NCBI GenBank assembly: GCA_021771715.1
Contig: JAETOO010000006.1
Span: forward strand, 105,537 to 169,536
Direction of reading: 5' to 3'
From: Oscillospiraceae bacterium
Lineage (GTDB): Bacteria > Bacillota > Clostridia > Lachnospirales > Lachnospiraceae
Length of the DNA: 64,000 bases
The notes beneath the pieces are model-generated. The model had not been told where the DNA came from. It did not search any database and saw nothing but the letters and a program-made list of their open reading frames with translations. The translations under genes and the position numbers were made by a program. Positions within the stretch are counted from its first letter, which is position 1; each line of letters starts with the position of its first letter. Positions 38,525-46,714 of this stretch are shown here, piece by piece.

Positions 38525-38630
38525 ATCCTGCGCCCTCCATCCTCGTTACTGTTCCTGGCCTTCTATCCGCCGGCAATCACACACCCCGCGATAACAGGTA
38601 TGTCTCTTTGCTGTAATGACATCATTATAG

Positions 38631-38660
38631 TTGACTTTTGTCGAAGCCGTGCAATATAAT
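38631..38660 (+). promoter_or_regulatory. Promoter of the AraC regulator gene
   Basis: TTGACT (38631-38636), 18-base spacer, TATAAT (38655-38660). A minus-strand TATAAT at about 38623-38628 suggests an overlapping divergent promoter for the FGE-like operon. Confidence 0.65.
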
Positions 38661-38717
38661 ATCTTACACGCAGCATTTATGGAACATATTGTCTAATTAA
38701 TTGCAGGAGGTGCCGCG

Positions 38718-39554
38718 ATGCCTTTTCCATATTCCGCACAGCTTTTTATCTCAATTACCCACTGTGAGTCGTACACTTTCACCAAAAAAGGCGTACTGGA
38801 GAGCCCTCAGGAGGGGAACTGCATCTTTCAGCTGCTCTCCGGAAAGTGCAATCTGATCTATAAGGACAAGACCACCTCTCTGCCAGCGCGTACCGTCCTG
38901 CTTCTGGCCCGGAACATCGCCTGCACCCTGGAATGCGAGACGGCCTGCCAGGGCATTCTCCTGCATTTCACCCACTCCAGAACGCCGATTTCCTTCGACC
39001 TGAATCACCTCTGCCTGCAGGCGTCCTCCGTCGACACCTTTTTCGGATACAAAAAAAAGCTCTGCCTGCTCAGTGACCAGGAGAGCATCCATATTACATT
39101 AAGTTCTATTCTCTATGAGTGGGAGCACCGGCAGCCCGAGCGGGACATGATGCTCCGGTTACTGCTGAATGAGCTGATTATCCGGCTCGCGCGCTCCTAC
39201 TTTGCGCACCGGAAGCCAAACGGCATTCAGTTTCTGGCGCAGGCGCGCGAGTACATCCTGCAGAACTACCAGCGCCCTCTGACGATCGACGACATCGCAG
39301 ACGCGGTCGGCATCAGCCGCTCGTACCTCTCCATGCTGTTTTCCAGGCATATGTCGCGCACCATCGTGGAGTACATACAGGCGGTCCGCTGCGACCACGC
39401 CGCCTTTCTCCTGAGCACCACACACTTCTCCATCATCGACATCGCGGTGGAGGTCGGCTTCAACAACCGCCAGCACTTTGCCAGAACCTTCGGCAAATTC
39501 TACGGCATGTCCCCGAACAGCTTCCGGCAGGCGCACAGCCTGGAAAAGACATAG
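38718..39554 (+). CDS. AraC family transcriptional regulator
   Basis: 278 residues: N-terminal cupin-like sensor domain (about 1-150) and C-terminal double helix-turn-helix (about 170-275, with TIDDIADAVGISRSYLSMLFSRHM and IIDIAVEVGFNNRQHFARTFGKFYG). Plus-strand gene divergent from the six-gene operon, so it is the likely activator of that operon in response to the imported ligand. Start follows GCAGGAGGTG. Confidence 0.93.
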   Translation: MPFPYSAQLFISITHCESYTFTKKGVLESPQEGNCIFQLLSGKCNLIYKDKTTSLPARTVLLLARNIACTLECETACQGILLHFTHSRTPISFDLNHLCLQASSVDTFFGYKKKLCLLSDQESIHITLSSILYEWEHRQPERDMMLRLLLNELIIRLARSYFAHRKPNGIQFLAQAREYILQNYQRPLTIDDIADAVGISRSYLSMLFSRHMSRTIVEYIQAVRCDHAAFLLSTTHFSIIDIAVEVGFNNRQHFARTFGKFYGMSPNSFRQAHSLEKT

Positions 39555-39561
39555 CTGCAAA

Positions 39562-39605
39562 GAAGCTACAATCACTGGTATTTCCCCTCCAGTGATCATA
39601 GCTTC
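39562..39605. terminator. Inverted repeat between convergent araC-type and bioY genes
   Basis: GAAGCTA-CA-ATCACTGG paired with CCAGTGAT-CA-TAGCTTC. No strong T-run on the plus side; TTTGC follows on the minus side. Probable weak bidirectional terminator. Confidence 0.5.
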
Positions 39606-39701
39606 CGACAACTTTACATCGCACTCTTTTGGCATATTTAAGATTCTCAAATTTACTGTTTTCTAAATTGATCAACAGTGCTCACAATGAATCTTAAAAT
39701 C

Positions 39702-40271
39702 TTAAAATAAGTTTGCTTTTATCAGCTGCCTGCGCAGCTGCGGTCCGATCAGCATCGCGAGCACGATCTTGATCAGGTCGCCCGGAAGGAACGGGATCAC
39801 GCCTGCCATCAGCGCCGCCTGAAAGTCCATGCCCGCCTGGTATGCGAGCCACGCAGTGCCGAATGCATAGCAGACCACCGTCCCCGCGATCATGCCCAGC
39901 AGACACGCGAGCTTTTTTGTGAACCACTTGTCGATCACGAGCCCCGCGATGATCGCCATCGGGATAAACCCGATCAGGTAGCCGCCCGTCGGCCCAAACA
40001 GCTTGCCCGGACCGCTCGTAAAGCCCGAGAACACCGGCAGGCCCACAAGCCCCAAAAGCAGGTACACCAGATAGCTGATCGTCCCCTTCGTCGTCCCCAG
40101 CACATACAGCGCAAAATAAATCGCCAGATTCGTCAGCGAGATCGGCACCGGCCCGATCGGCAGCGACATCGGCGCCAAAATACACGTCACCGCCGTCATC
40201 ACGCCGATCACGGCGAGCTGCGAGACCGTAAGCTTTGCATGTACATTCGATTTTACAGTTGTGTCACTCAT
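39702..40271 (-). CDS. bioY: BioY, biotin ECF transporter S component
   Basis: 189 residues with six hydrophobic segments and the BioY signatures GLVGLPVFSGFTSGPGKL and PTGGYLIGF. Binds biotin at the membrane for uptake with the shared ECF energizing module, whose genes are not in the window. The start overlaps the bioB stop (ATGA). Regulated with bioB by the BirA operator upstream. Confidence 0.96.
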   Translation of the reverse strand: MSDTTVKSNVHAKLTVSQLAVIGVMTAVTCILAPMSLPIGPVPISLTNLAIYFALYVLGTTKGTISYLVYLLLGLVGLPVFSGFTSGPGKLFGPTGGYLIGFIPMAIIAGLVIDKWFTKKLACLLGMIAGTVVCYAFGTAWLAYQAGMDFQAALMAGVIPFLPGDLIKIVLAMLIGPQLRRQLIKANLF

Positions 40272-41233
40272 CTTTCTCCTCCTACATCGAGCCCCATCTC
40301 TTTGAGCATCGCGACATCCTGCTCCGTATTATTCCCAACCGTCGTCAGCATGTTCCCGGTAATCGTCGCATTGACGCCCGACGCGAACAGCCGCCTCCCG
40401 CCGTCCTTAAAATAGCAGCGCCCCGCCGCCATCCGGATGTACGCCGTCGGGTTGAGGTAGCGGAACATCGCCATTGTCCGAATGATCTCATCCTCGGTCA
40501 GCCTCGGCAATTCCCCAAACGGCGTCCCCTTCACCGGGATCAGAGCATTGATCGGGATCGACGTGATCCCAAGCTCCGAAAGCTCCAGCGCCATGTCGAC
40601 GCGGTCCTGCCACGTCTCCCCCATCCCGATGATCCCGCCGGAACAGACCGTCAGCCCTGCCTCCTGCGCCGCGCGGATCTCGCGAAGCTTGTCCTCGTAT
40701 GTATGCGTCGTGCAGATATTCGGAAAATTGCGCCGCGAGGTCTCGAGATTGCAGTGCGCCATCGTCACGCCGGCCTCTCTCAGCCGCGAAAATGCTTCCA
40801 CGGTCAGCATCCCGTGCGACGCACAGAGGCGCACGCCCCCAAACTGCCTGTGCAGCTCCCGGTAAATCTCCGTCAAAAGATCGAGGTCCCTGCCGGCCAC
40901 GGTGCGGCCCGCCGTCACCATCGAGTATGCATGCACGCCCTCCGCCACGCGCTCCTTACAGTCCGCGAGCACCTCCTCCATGCCCAGCATCCCGTACTGC
41001 TCACAGCCCGTGTGATTGTGCGATGACTGCGCGCAGAATTTGCAGTCCTCGCTGCATCTCCCGGATCGCCCGTTGATGATCGTGCACAGATCCACATGAT
41101 CGCCGCACAGCTCCCTGCGGATCTCATCCGCCCCCGCCGCAAGCTCCTCCAGATCCGCATGCTCAAATACCGAGAGATCATCCTCCCGCGTCAGCCTCCG
41201 CCCATCAATAATTTCCCTGGCAAGTTCCCTCAT
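40268..41233 (-). CDS. bioB: Biotin synthase (radical SAM)
   Basis: 321 residues. C-x3-C-x2-C cluster ligands Cys60, Cys64 and Cys67 in GRCSEDCKFC bind the radical-SAM 4Fe-4S cluster; YNLET-type segment HCNLETS and GGIIGMGE are typical. It inserts sulfur into dethiobiotin. The start at 41233 follows GGAGG at 9 bases; a GTG two codons earlier is too close to the site. No other biotin-synthesis gene is present, so with BioY the cell may use imported dethiobiotin or genes elsewhere. Confidence 0.97.
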   Translation of the reverse strand: MRELAREIIDGRRLTREDDLSVFEHADLEELAAGADEIRRELCGDHVDLCTIINGRSGRCSEDCKFCAQSSHNHTGCEQYGMLGMEEVLADCKERVAEGVHAYSMVTAGRTVAGRDLDLLTEIYRELHRQFGGVRLCASHGMLTVEAFSRLREAGVTMAHCNLETSRRNFPNICTTHTYEDKLREIRAAQEAGLTVCSGGIIGMGETWQDRVDMALELSELGITSIPINALIPVKGTPFGELPRLTEDEIIRTMAMFRYLNPTAYIRMAAGRCYFKDGGRRLFASGVNATITGNMLTTVGNNTEQDVAMLKEMGLDVGGER

Positions 41234-41332
41234 GATCACTATCCTCCGTCATCTGCATTCCCAGTACGCCCAAAATGAAATAACCGACCAGATGGACCCG
41301 CTATTTTATCTCCAATGTACCGGTTCAGGCAC

Positions 41333-41393
41333 ATTATAAACAGAGGAAGACAGTTTGTCAACCTTTTTTATTATTTGGTTGACAAGCTGTCTT
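41333..41393 (-). promoter_or_regulatory. bioB promoter with BirA (biotin repressor) operator
   Basis: TTGTCAACC (41355-41363), 13-base centre, GGTTGACAA (41377-41385): the Firmicute BirA operator pattern. The symmetry extends outward as AAGACAG/CTGTCTT, making 17-base arms with one mismatch (41347-41393). The operator contains the -35 box TTGACA (41356-41361); a 17-base spacer leads to TATAAT (41333-41338). Confidence 0.88.
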
Positions 41394-41604
41394 AATACTA
41401 CTTTCCACTTGTTATTAGTACTCATTGTGCCGGAAGAATCCTCTGAGCACGCTAAATATCGCCCCAAGGGTAATCTCATTATTTTTATCGCTAACGAACG
41501 CATTTTTCCAGGAGCTCGACGATCCGTTCATGTCATCAGATCATCCTCTGAATAGTCTGAAAATTTATCCACAACTGCATCTATTAATCCCTTGTTGACC
41601 ACAC
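41394..41604. other. Gap without a recognised gene
   Basis: About 210 bases between the BirA operator and the L25 terminator. AT-rich, no conserved frame, hairpin or promoter that I can support. Confidence 0.5.
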
Positions 41605-41635
41605 AAAAACAGGCTGACAATCTCCTACCAGCCTG
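41605..41635 (-). terminator. Terminator of the L25/Ctc gene
   Basis: Stem CAGGCTG/CAGCCTG (41610-41616 with 41629-41635) followed by TTTTTGTG on the minus strand. Confidence 0.85.
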
Positions 41636-41693
41636 CATATCTATTCATCAATCTCCGTGACCACAGGATCCTTCCCGCAGTCGAAGAAACGAA

Positions 41694-42281
41694 TTACTGT
41701 GCTTTTTCGTCAGACTCCGCTGTCTCCTCCGGAACCGTATTGTGCACCGCTGTGACGGTGACGACCACCATCTCCGGGTCCGTGATCAGGTCGATCTCCG
41801 GGTTCTTGGCGAGCTCGAGATCCTTTACCCGGATGGTGTCGCCGACCTTCAGAACCGACGCATCGACCGTCACCTGATCTACAAGCGCTGCCGGCAGCGC
41901 CTTGTACGCGACCTCACTCAGATTCTCCTGGATCACGCCGCCCTGCAACTTGTCATGGTTCACCACGACGACCTCTGCCACGGAGTGTACCTTCTCGGTG
42001 CTCACGAGTGCCTGAAACTCGATCTCATTCACGCGTCTCGCCAGGGAATCGTACTCCACATCCTTAATCAGCACGTTGTACGTCTGTCCGTCTACCTCGA
42101 GCATGATCTGACTTCCCTTATGGCTCGTCTTCAGCAGACGCTCCACCGCCGACTTCTCCATCTGCACCGGAATCGAGCGCTCGATCTCTCTGCCGAACAC
42201 ATTGCCTGTCACATAGCCTTCCCTTCTCAGACGCTTTGCCTTGATCTCCATGTTTCTCTTTTCAGCTTTCAAAGTAGTCAT
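41694..42281 (-). CDS. rplY: Ribosomal protein L25 / general stress protein Ctc
   Basis: 195 residues: N-terminal 5S-rRNA-binding L25 domain (about 1-90) and C-terminal TL5/Ctc beta domain (about 95-185). Binds 5S rRNA in the large subunit and is stress-induced in Bacillus. An acidic tail (EETAESDEKAQ) ends the protein. Start preceded by CAGGAGG. Monocistronic; upstream neighbour hsp20 is 136 bases away. Confidence 0.93.
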   Translation of the reverse strand: MTTLKAEKRNMEIKAKRLRREGYVTGNVFGREIERSIPVQMEKSAVERLLKTSHKGSQIMLEVDGQTYNVLIKDVEYDSLARRVNEIEFQALVSTEKVHSVAEVVVVNHDKLQGGVIQENLSEVAYKALPAALVDQVTVDASVLKVGDTIRVKDLELAKNPEIDLITDPEMVVVTVTAVHNTVPEETAESDEKAQ

Positions 42282-42417
42282 TTTATCTTTTCCTCCTGAT
42301 TCTGAACGGCACTGCTGCCCTGCTTCTTTTCACTCTACCTCCGCGCAAATCGCCGGGCACGGACTGCTGCCCTATTTTCAGCGATCTCGTGCCCGTCCTC
42401 ATGCATGGATCTTTCTC

Positions 42418-42882
42418 TCAGCCTTCGATCGTGATGAACCTGCTCTCCTCGACCGCCGGCTTCTGCTCCTTCTTGGGCACGAACAGTTTCAGAATGCCGT
42501 GCTGGAACTCCGCCTTGATCTCGTTCTGCTTCACATCCTCGCCGATGTAAAAGCTTCTGCTGCAGGAACCGGTGTAGCGCTCTCTGCGGATGTACCGCCC
42601 GGTCTCCTGATCCTGCTCATCCTTGTCGAGGCCCTTCGCCGCGCTGATGGTCAGATAGCCATTCTCCAGCTTCGCCCGTATCTCATCCTTCTTGAAGCCC
42701 GGCAGATCAATCTCCAGCTCGTAGCCGTTGTCCTTTTCCTTCACATCGGTCTTCATGATCTGGTTCGCTCTGCCGCCGTACAGCTTCTTCTCGGCCTTTC
42801 TCATATCCCTGTCATCATAGAACGGAAACCCGTCAAAAAACTCATCAACTAAATTCTCTCCAAAAATACTCGGCATCAACAT
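42418..42882 (-). CDS. Hsp20 small heat-shock protein (alpha-crystallin family)
   Basis: 154 residues from ATG at 42882, eight bases after AGGAG. N-terminal MLMPSIFGENLVDEFFDGF, then an alpha-crystallin domain (about 45-140) containing ELEIDLPGFKKDEIRAKLENGYLTI and the conserved G-I-L-K-L segment with a C-terminal extension. ATP-independent holdase for unfolded proteins. Its promoter shares the CIRCE-like operator of clpB. Longer frames to 43032 run through that promoter and are rejected. Confidence 0.95.
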   Translation of the reverse strand: MLMPSIFGENLVDEFFDGFPFYDDRDMRKAEKKLYGGRANQIMKTDVKEKDNGYELEIDLPGFKKDEIRAKLENGYLTISAAKGLDKDEQDQETGRYIRRERYTGSCSRSFYIGEDVKQNEIKAEFQHGILKLFVPKKEQKPAVEESRFITIEG

Positions 42883-42964
42883 AATCATCGCTCCTTTTCT
42901 AATCCATACGCTGTTTACCTTGTCTTCTTTGGACTCAGGATTTTGTTCCCTTTGTTCTATATGT

Positions 42965-43007
42965 GTTATAGCACGTATTATTAGCCACGTCAAGTAGTGA
43001 GTGCTAA
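42965..43007 (-). promoter_or_regulatory. hsp20 promoter with degenerate CIRCE operator
   Basis: TTGACG (42988-42993), 17-base spacer, TATAAC (42965-42970). Operator TTAGCACTC-N9-CGTGGCTAA at 42981-43007, the same sequence arms as before clpB. Confidence 0.83.
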
Positions 43008-43035
43008 TTTTTTGTGAAGAATTTGTGAACACAAG

Positions 43036-43064
43036 GAAAAGGAGGATTTCGCTTGAAATCCTCC
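43036..43064 (-). terminator. Terminator of the AT-rich three-gene cassette
   Basis: Perfect stem GGAGGATTTC/GAAATCCTCC (43041-43064) followed by TTTTCCTT on the minus strand. Confidence 0.85.
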
Positions 43065-43073
43065 GGTTGTTTC

Positions 43074-43502
43074 TTATAAATATGGCTCTATCCTGAACTC
43101 TGTCTGTTCCCCTTTGCTCTCGCTCACCAGCTCAAATAAATTTTCCCCTGTCGCAAACAGGTTTCTGGGATTCCTTCCGATAATAAGATATTGATTGTTA
43201 TCATCCAATGAAATATATTTTCTCGCTTCATCATTCAAAAGGATGTCCGCGTTATCTATCACAATCAGTTTTCCTTTTTCTTTCTCCAAAAGTTCCTGAA
43301 TATTCTTCTGATAATCCAGATAATTCAGACACAAGATCGTAGGATTTATTGTCATGCATTCTTTTATAAAAGAAAAAGCGGCTGTCTTTCCCGTTGCTGA
43401 TTCACCCGTCAAGATCGTGATATTATTTGTAAATTTAAAATTCACAATGTACGAAGTATGGACCGTAAAGAAATGATCCATGATAATTGGCTTACTCTTC
43501 AT
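43074..43502 (-). CDS. Small P-loop ATPase of unknown function
   Basis: 142 residues. Walker A GESATGKT (33-40) and a Walker B-like LIVIDNAD (79-86); a following IGRNPRN may be a sensor. Too short for a complete AAA+ module, more like a minimal ABC/SMC- or KAP-like core. The start overlaps the stop of the DUF4869 gene by 11 bases. AT-rich relative to flanking genes, suggesting acquisition. I do not recognise a named family. Confidence 0.75.
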   Translation of the reverse strand: MKSKPIIMDHFFTVHTSYIVNFKFTNNITILTGESATGKTAAFSFIKECMTINPTILCLNYLDYQKNIQELLEKEKGKLIVIDNADILLNDEARKYISLDDNNQYLIIGRNPRNLFATGENLFELVSESKGEQTEFRIEPYL

Positions 43503-43935
43503 CGCTCCACCACTCCTTTAGCATTTCATAATCCTGGATCCTTTTGGTTTCCGTGCCCTCACATACCTGCACCTCTTCCATATCAAACGGTATCATTGCA
43601 TAATCACAGTACACGGCCCCCTGACTCAAGGAATATAGTACTTCCAGAGCATTCTCTCCACATTCTTTGAGACAGAAAACCTTTTCCGGAAAATAGAGAA
43701 CATTCAACACCGTCTTACATCCTGTCGACAGACAGTCGACATCCAATATTACTCCATTAAATTTTGATTTTATTTTGAATTTACCTACAAGCACTGCTCC
43801 ATCGATTTGCTCTGCGATTTTTTTTGCCCGCTCATCCAGCACCAGCGCTGTGTTTTTATTAAAAAATACATCGTTTAACTCCACGTACTCCATATTTTGA
43901 GGGATGTCTTTTCGATCCTTATAAATGGTAATCAC
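43492..43935 (-). CDS. DUF4869-like protein
   Basis: 147 residues from a GTG at 43935, which follows GGAGGTG at 5 bases. Begins ITIYKDRKDIP and has the aspartate-rich DVDCLSTGCKTVLNVLY segment that I associate with DUF4869; no known function. The upstream in-frame ATG at 43974 abuts the preceding gene. It is the middle gene of the cassette, tightly packed. Confidence 0.7.
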   Translation of the reverse strand: MITIYKDRKDIPQNMEYVELNDVFFNKNTALVLDERAKKIAEQIDGAVLVGKFKIKSKFNGVILDVDCLSTGCKTVLNVLYFPEKVFCLKECGENALEVLYSLSQGAVYCDYAMIPFDMEEVQVCEGTETKRIQDYEMLKEWWSDEE

Positions 43936-43973
43936 AGCGACACCTCCAATCCAATTTTGGGAAATTCTCTGCA

Positions 43974-44186
43974 CTAGAGCTGAACATTATCAAAGGAATT
44001 ATCAAATGCAATGATATAACGATTTGTCCTGTCTGTTAATGCTTTGACAGACTTAACGAGTTCACTGTTATTTTTCTTGCTCTCAACAATGACCTCCGGG
44101 CAGATCTGAGACATCAGGGCCGTCCAAAATGTGTAGCTTGCCTTCCCTTCGCGATCCTCTATCCACAAGTATGTCTTTGCGACCAT
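43974..44186 (-). CDS. Short TOPRIM-like protein, probably 3'-truncated
   Basis: 70 residues. YLWIEDREGKASYTFW places a Glu after the first strand and IIAFDNSFDN resembles a D-x-x-x-D centre, vaguely TOPRIM-like. It ends abruptly at DNVQL two residues after that motif, where related proteins should continue; a truncation by stop or deletion is likely. First gene of the cassette. Identification is weak. Confidence 0.55.
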   Translation of the reverse strand: MVAKTYLWIEDREGKASYTFWTALMSQICPEVIVESKKNNSELVKSVKALTDRTNRYIIAFDNSFDNVQL

Positions 44187-44304
44187 CTATTCACCCGCTT
44201 CCTGTATCTTTATAGAAAGCTCTTTTCTAAGCGCCACGTATCGCAGATAGTATAACACAAAAGTCCGCTTTGGAGGAACTAAACAGGCCAGATTCTCATT
44301 TTTC

Positions 44305-46653
44305 CTACCACTCCTCCTTCCCGAACTGCGACGGTGTCACGCCCACATACCGCTTAAACGTCCGCCGGAAGGTCACATCGTTCGTGAAGCCGCACTTCAG
44401 GGCGATCTCCTGGATGCTCATCTTCTTGCCCTCGGGGTCGTCCTGGAGGTACTGCTTCGCGCACTCGATCCGACGAACTGCCACATACTGCTGGAAGGCG
44501 CACCCGAACTGCTCCTTAAAATACTTTCCGAAGTACGTGGAGGTATAGTGCATGACCCGCGCCGTCTCGTTCAGGGAGAGGTTGGCGTCTGTCAGGTGCG
44601 CTTCCACGTACTGGCGGATCTTCTCATTGCGGGCCGCATACATGGGATTTTCCCGGGACTGACAGCGGTTCGCCAGGTGCTCAAGCTTGAGCCGCAGCGT
44701 CTGCAGGTAGCTCTCGAGGCTGCCGAAATTCTCCGGGTCGAGGACCTCCATCGGCTCCACGAGACTGCCGCACTCCCAGAACAGCCCGGCGACATACTCA
44801 TTCAGCCTGCGCACCGCATCGAACCAGCGCTCCTTCGAGAGCATCCTGCCGCTGAAATTTCTCATGACTACGCGCTGATAAACCTCATACAGCTCCTCCA
44901 CACCGGATATGCGCGACCCCCTGCTGTCTGCCGCATTCGCTTTCTCGCCGAGTGCATTGCCGCCTGCCACACTCGTTTTCTCCCCGGATGCCGCTTTGCA
45001 GACCGCGCGGATCTTCTCCTCAAGCTCCTCCTGCTCCTGCTGTGTCACCTCGAACTCCGCCTCATTCTGCTCTCTTAGCTCAATCCCGTTCTCCCCGAAC
45101 AGCAGCATCTTCTGCTCCGGGTAGAAGAAATGGTAGCCCAGCGCGGCCACCGCCTGGCGGCACGCTTCCGGGACCTCGCGGATTTCATCGTGGACATTGC
45201 CAAGGCCCATCACGGCATCCCGGTAGCCCAGCTCCCCGAAGGTCTGTCCGAGCAGCTCCGCGATCTCAGCCATCAGGCTCTCCTCCCCGTAGCTCAGGAT
45301 CCAGAAATAGTAGCCATCCTCTTTCAAAAATGCCGCGTGAATCTGCGGATACACAGCCAGGCACGCGTCAATCTCCGCGATGTACTGCCGCGCCTCCGGC
45401 CCGTCGCCGAGCACCAGACTGCGGAACAGAGAGTACTGGCGCATCATATTCACGTACTTTTCCTCGACGGCGCCCAGCTTTTTCGCGTTCACCAGGCCGT
45501 GCAGAATATACTGCTCGATCAGCGGATTCTGCTCATACACCGCCACCTCCAGCTCTTTTTTCTGGCTCTCCAGATCCCTCAGTGCCTTCTCGATCATCTC
45601 ATATTCGTCCACGCCGTCCTCCTGCTCCTCCTCAAGCAGGTTGATGATATGCTCCAGCGGCTGATAGCTGCGCTTCGCCATTTTCGACGCCACCACAAGA
45701 ATCAGGCAAAACAACAGCAGATACCCCATGACGATCCACTTTAGAAACGCAAAAAAATCCCGGTACAAAAAACCGTGATCGAGGACCTGCAGCACGCCGA
45801 TGTCCATGCCGACCTTCGTGTACTCAGAGATATAAGATGCAGTCTCACTGTGGTAGACGAAGCCCTTCTCCTCCGATTTCAGATCCATGATCAGATCTCC
45901 GGGCGCAAATTTCCCGGATTCCGCAGCTTCTTCCTTTGTGTACAGCACCTTAGTCCCGTCCGTCAGGCAGAGCTGCCGCGTGCCGTCGTCTGTAAACTTT
46001 TCGATATAGTTGTAGATATTCCGGTACGGCACAAAGAACAGCATGTTCACTTCCCCAGAGTAGGAGTTCTCCAGCGGGATCGTCTGGATCAGAAAAAATC
46101 CGCGGATCTGCTTTGCATTTTTGGTCAGCGTCACATCATGGCAGATCACGCGCTGGTTATTTCTCCTAAGGAGCTCCCCGCTCATCAGCTCCTGATTCCC
46201 GCTCTGGATCTCATAGACATCCGTGTACTCTTCCCAGCCGATCCTGCCGCTGCTGCTGATTCCAAACTCGCCCAGGCTGTAATAAATATAGACCGACTCT
46301 ATAATGTTGTCGTTGATCTCGGTCAGGCAGATCGTGCTGGCATAGTCGGAGATATCCGAGGCCGTGATATTCCGCTTCATCATTTCCGGAATTTTCTGCA
46401 TGTACTTCAGCCGTTTCACCCACGGCGTCATCGAATACTGGGATGCGGATTTCAGAAGATTGTCCATCGTATTTTTCAGCTGGTCGTCCACGTTCTGGCT
46501 GATGGCGTTCTCAAAGGTCAGGATCCGCTCCTTCGACACGCGATAGTAGCCAAACGTAAAGGCAACGGAAAAGACAGACAGGATCAGAACCGGAATCACA
46601 ATGTAGGAGATGTACATCTTCTGCTTTGTCTGATATCTTCTTTCTTTTTTCAT
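44305..46653 (-). CDS. Membrane sensor AraC family regulator (YesN/two-TM type)
   Basis: 782 residues from ATG at 46653, preceded by AAGGAGG. One membrane segment near 13-35, an extracellular sensor region to about 300, a second membrane segment (KWIVMGYLLLFCLILVVA), a linker, and a C-terminal AraC double helix-turn-helix (about 680-780, NLSLNETARVMHYTSTYFGKYF). Such proteins sense extracellular ligand and activate the adjacent LplABC operon. Last gene of the 51367-to-44305 cluster. Confidence 0.9.
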   Translation of the reverse strand: MKKERRYQTKQKMYISYIVIPVLILSVFSVAFTFGYYRVSKERILTFENAISQNVDDQLKNTMDNLLKSASQYSMTPWVKRLKYMQKIPEMMKRNITASDISDYASTICLTEINDNIIESVYIYYSLGEFGISSSGRIGWEEYTDVYEIQSGNQELMSGELLRRNNQRVICHDVTLTKNAKQIRGFFLIQTIPLENSYSGEVNMLFFVPYRNIYNYIEKFTDDGTRQLCLTDGTKVLYTKEEAAESGKFAPGDLIMDLKSEEKGFVYHSETASYISEYTKVGMDIGVLQVLDHGFLYRDFFAFLKWIVMGYLLLFCLILVVASKMAKRSYQPLEHIINLLEEEQEDGVDEYEMIEKALRDLESQKKELEVAVYEQNPLIEQYILHGLVNAKKLGAVEEKYVNMMRQYSLFRSLVLGDGPEARQYIAEIDACLAVYPQIHAAFLKEDGYYFWILSYGEESLMAEIAELLGQTFGELGYRDAVMGLGNVHDEIREVPEACRQAVAALGYHFFYPEQKMLLFGENGIELREQNEAEFEVTQQEQEELEEKIRAVCKAASGEKTSVAGGNALGEKANAADSRGSRISGVEELYEVYQRVVMRNFSGRMLSKERWFDAVRRLNEYVAGLFWECGSLVEPMEVLDPENFGSLESYLQTLRLKLEHLANRCQSRENPMYAARNEKIRQYVEAHLTDANLSLNETARVMHYTSTYFGKYFKEQFGCAFQQYVAVRRIECAKQYLQDDPEGKKMSIQEIALKCGFTNDVTFRRTFKRYVGVTPSQFGKEEW

Positions 46654-46714
46654 CCGAATCCTCCTTTTTTCTCCATACAAAGGATGGCAGCGCTCCTCAC
46701 ACTGCCATACCGAA

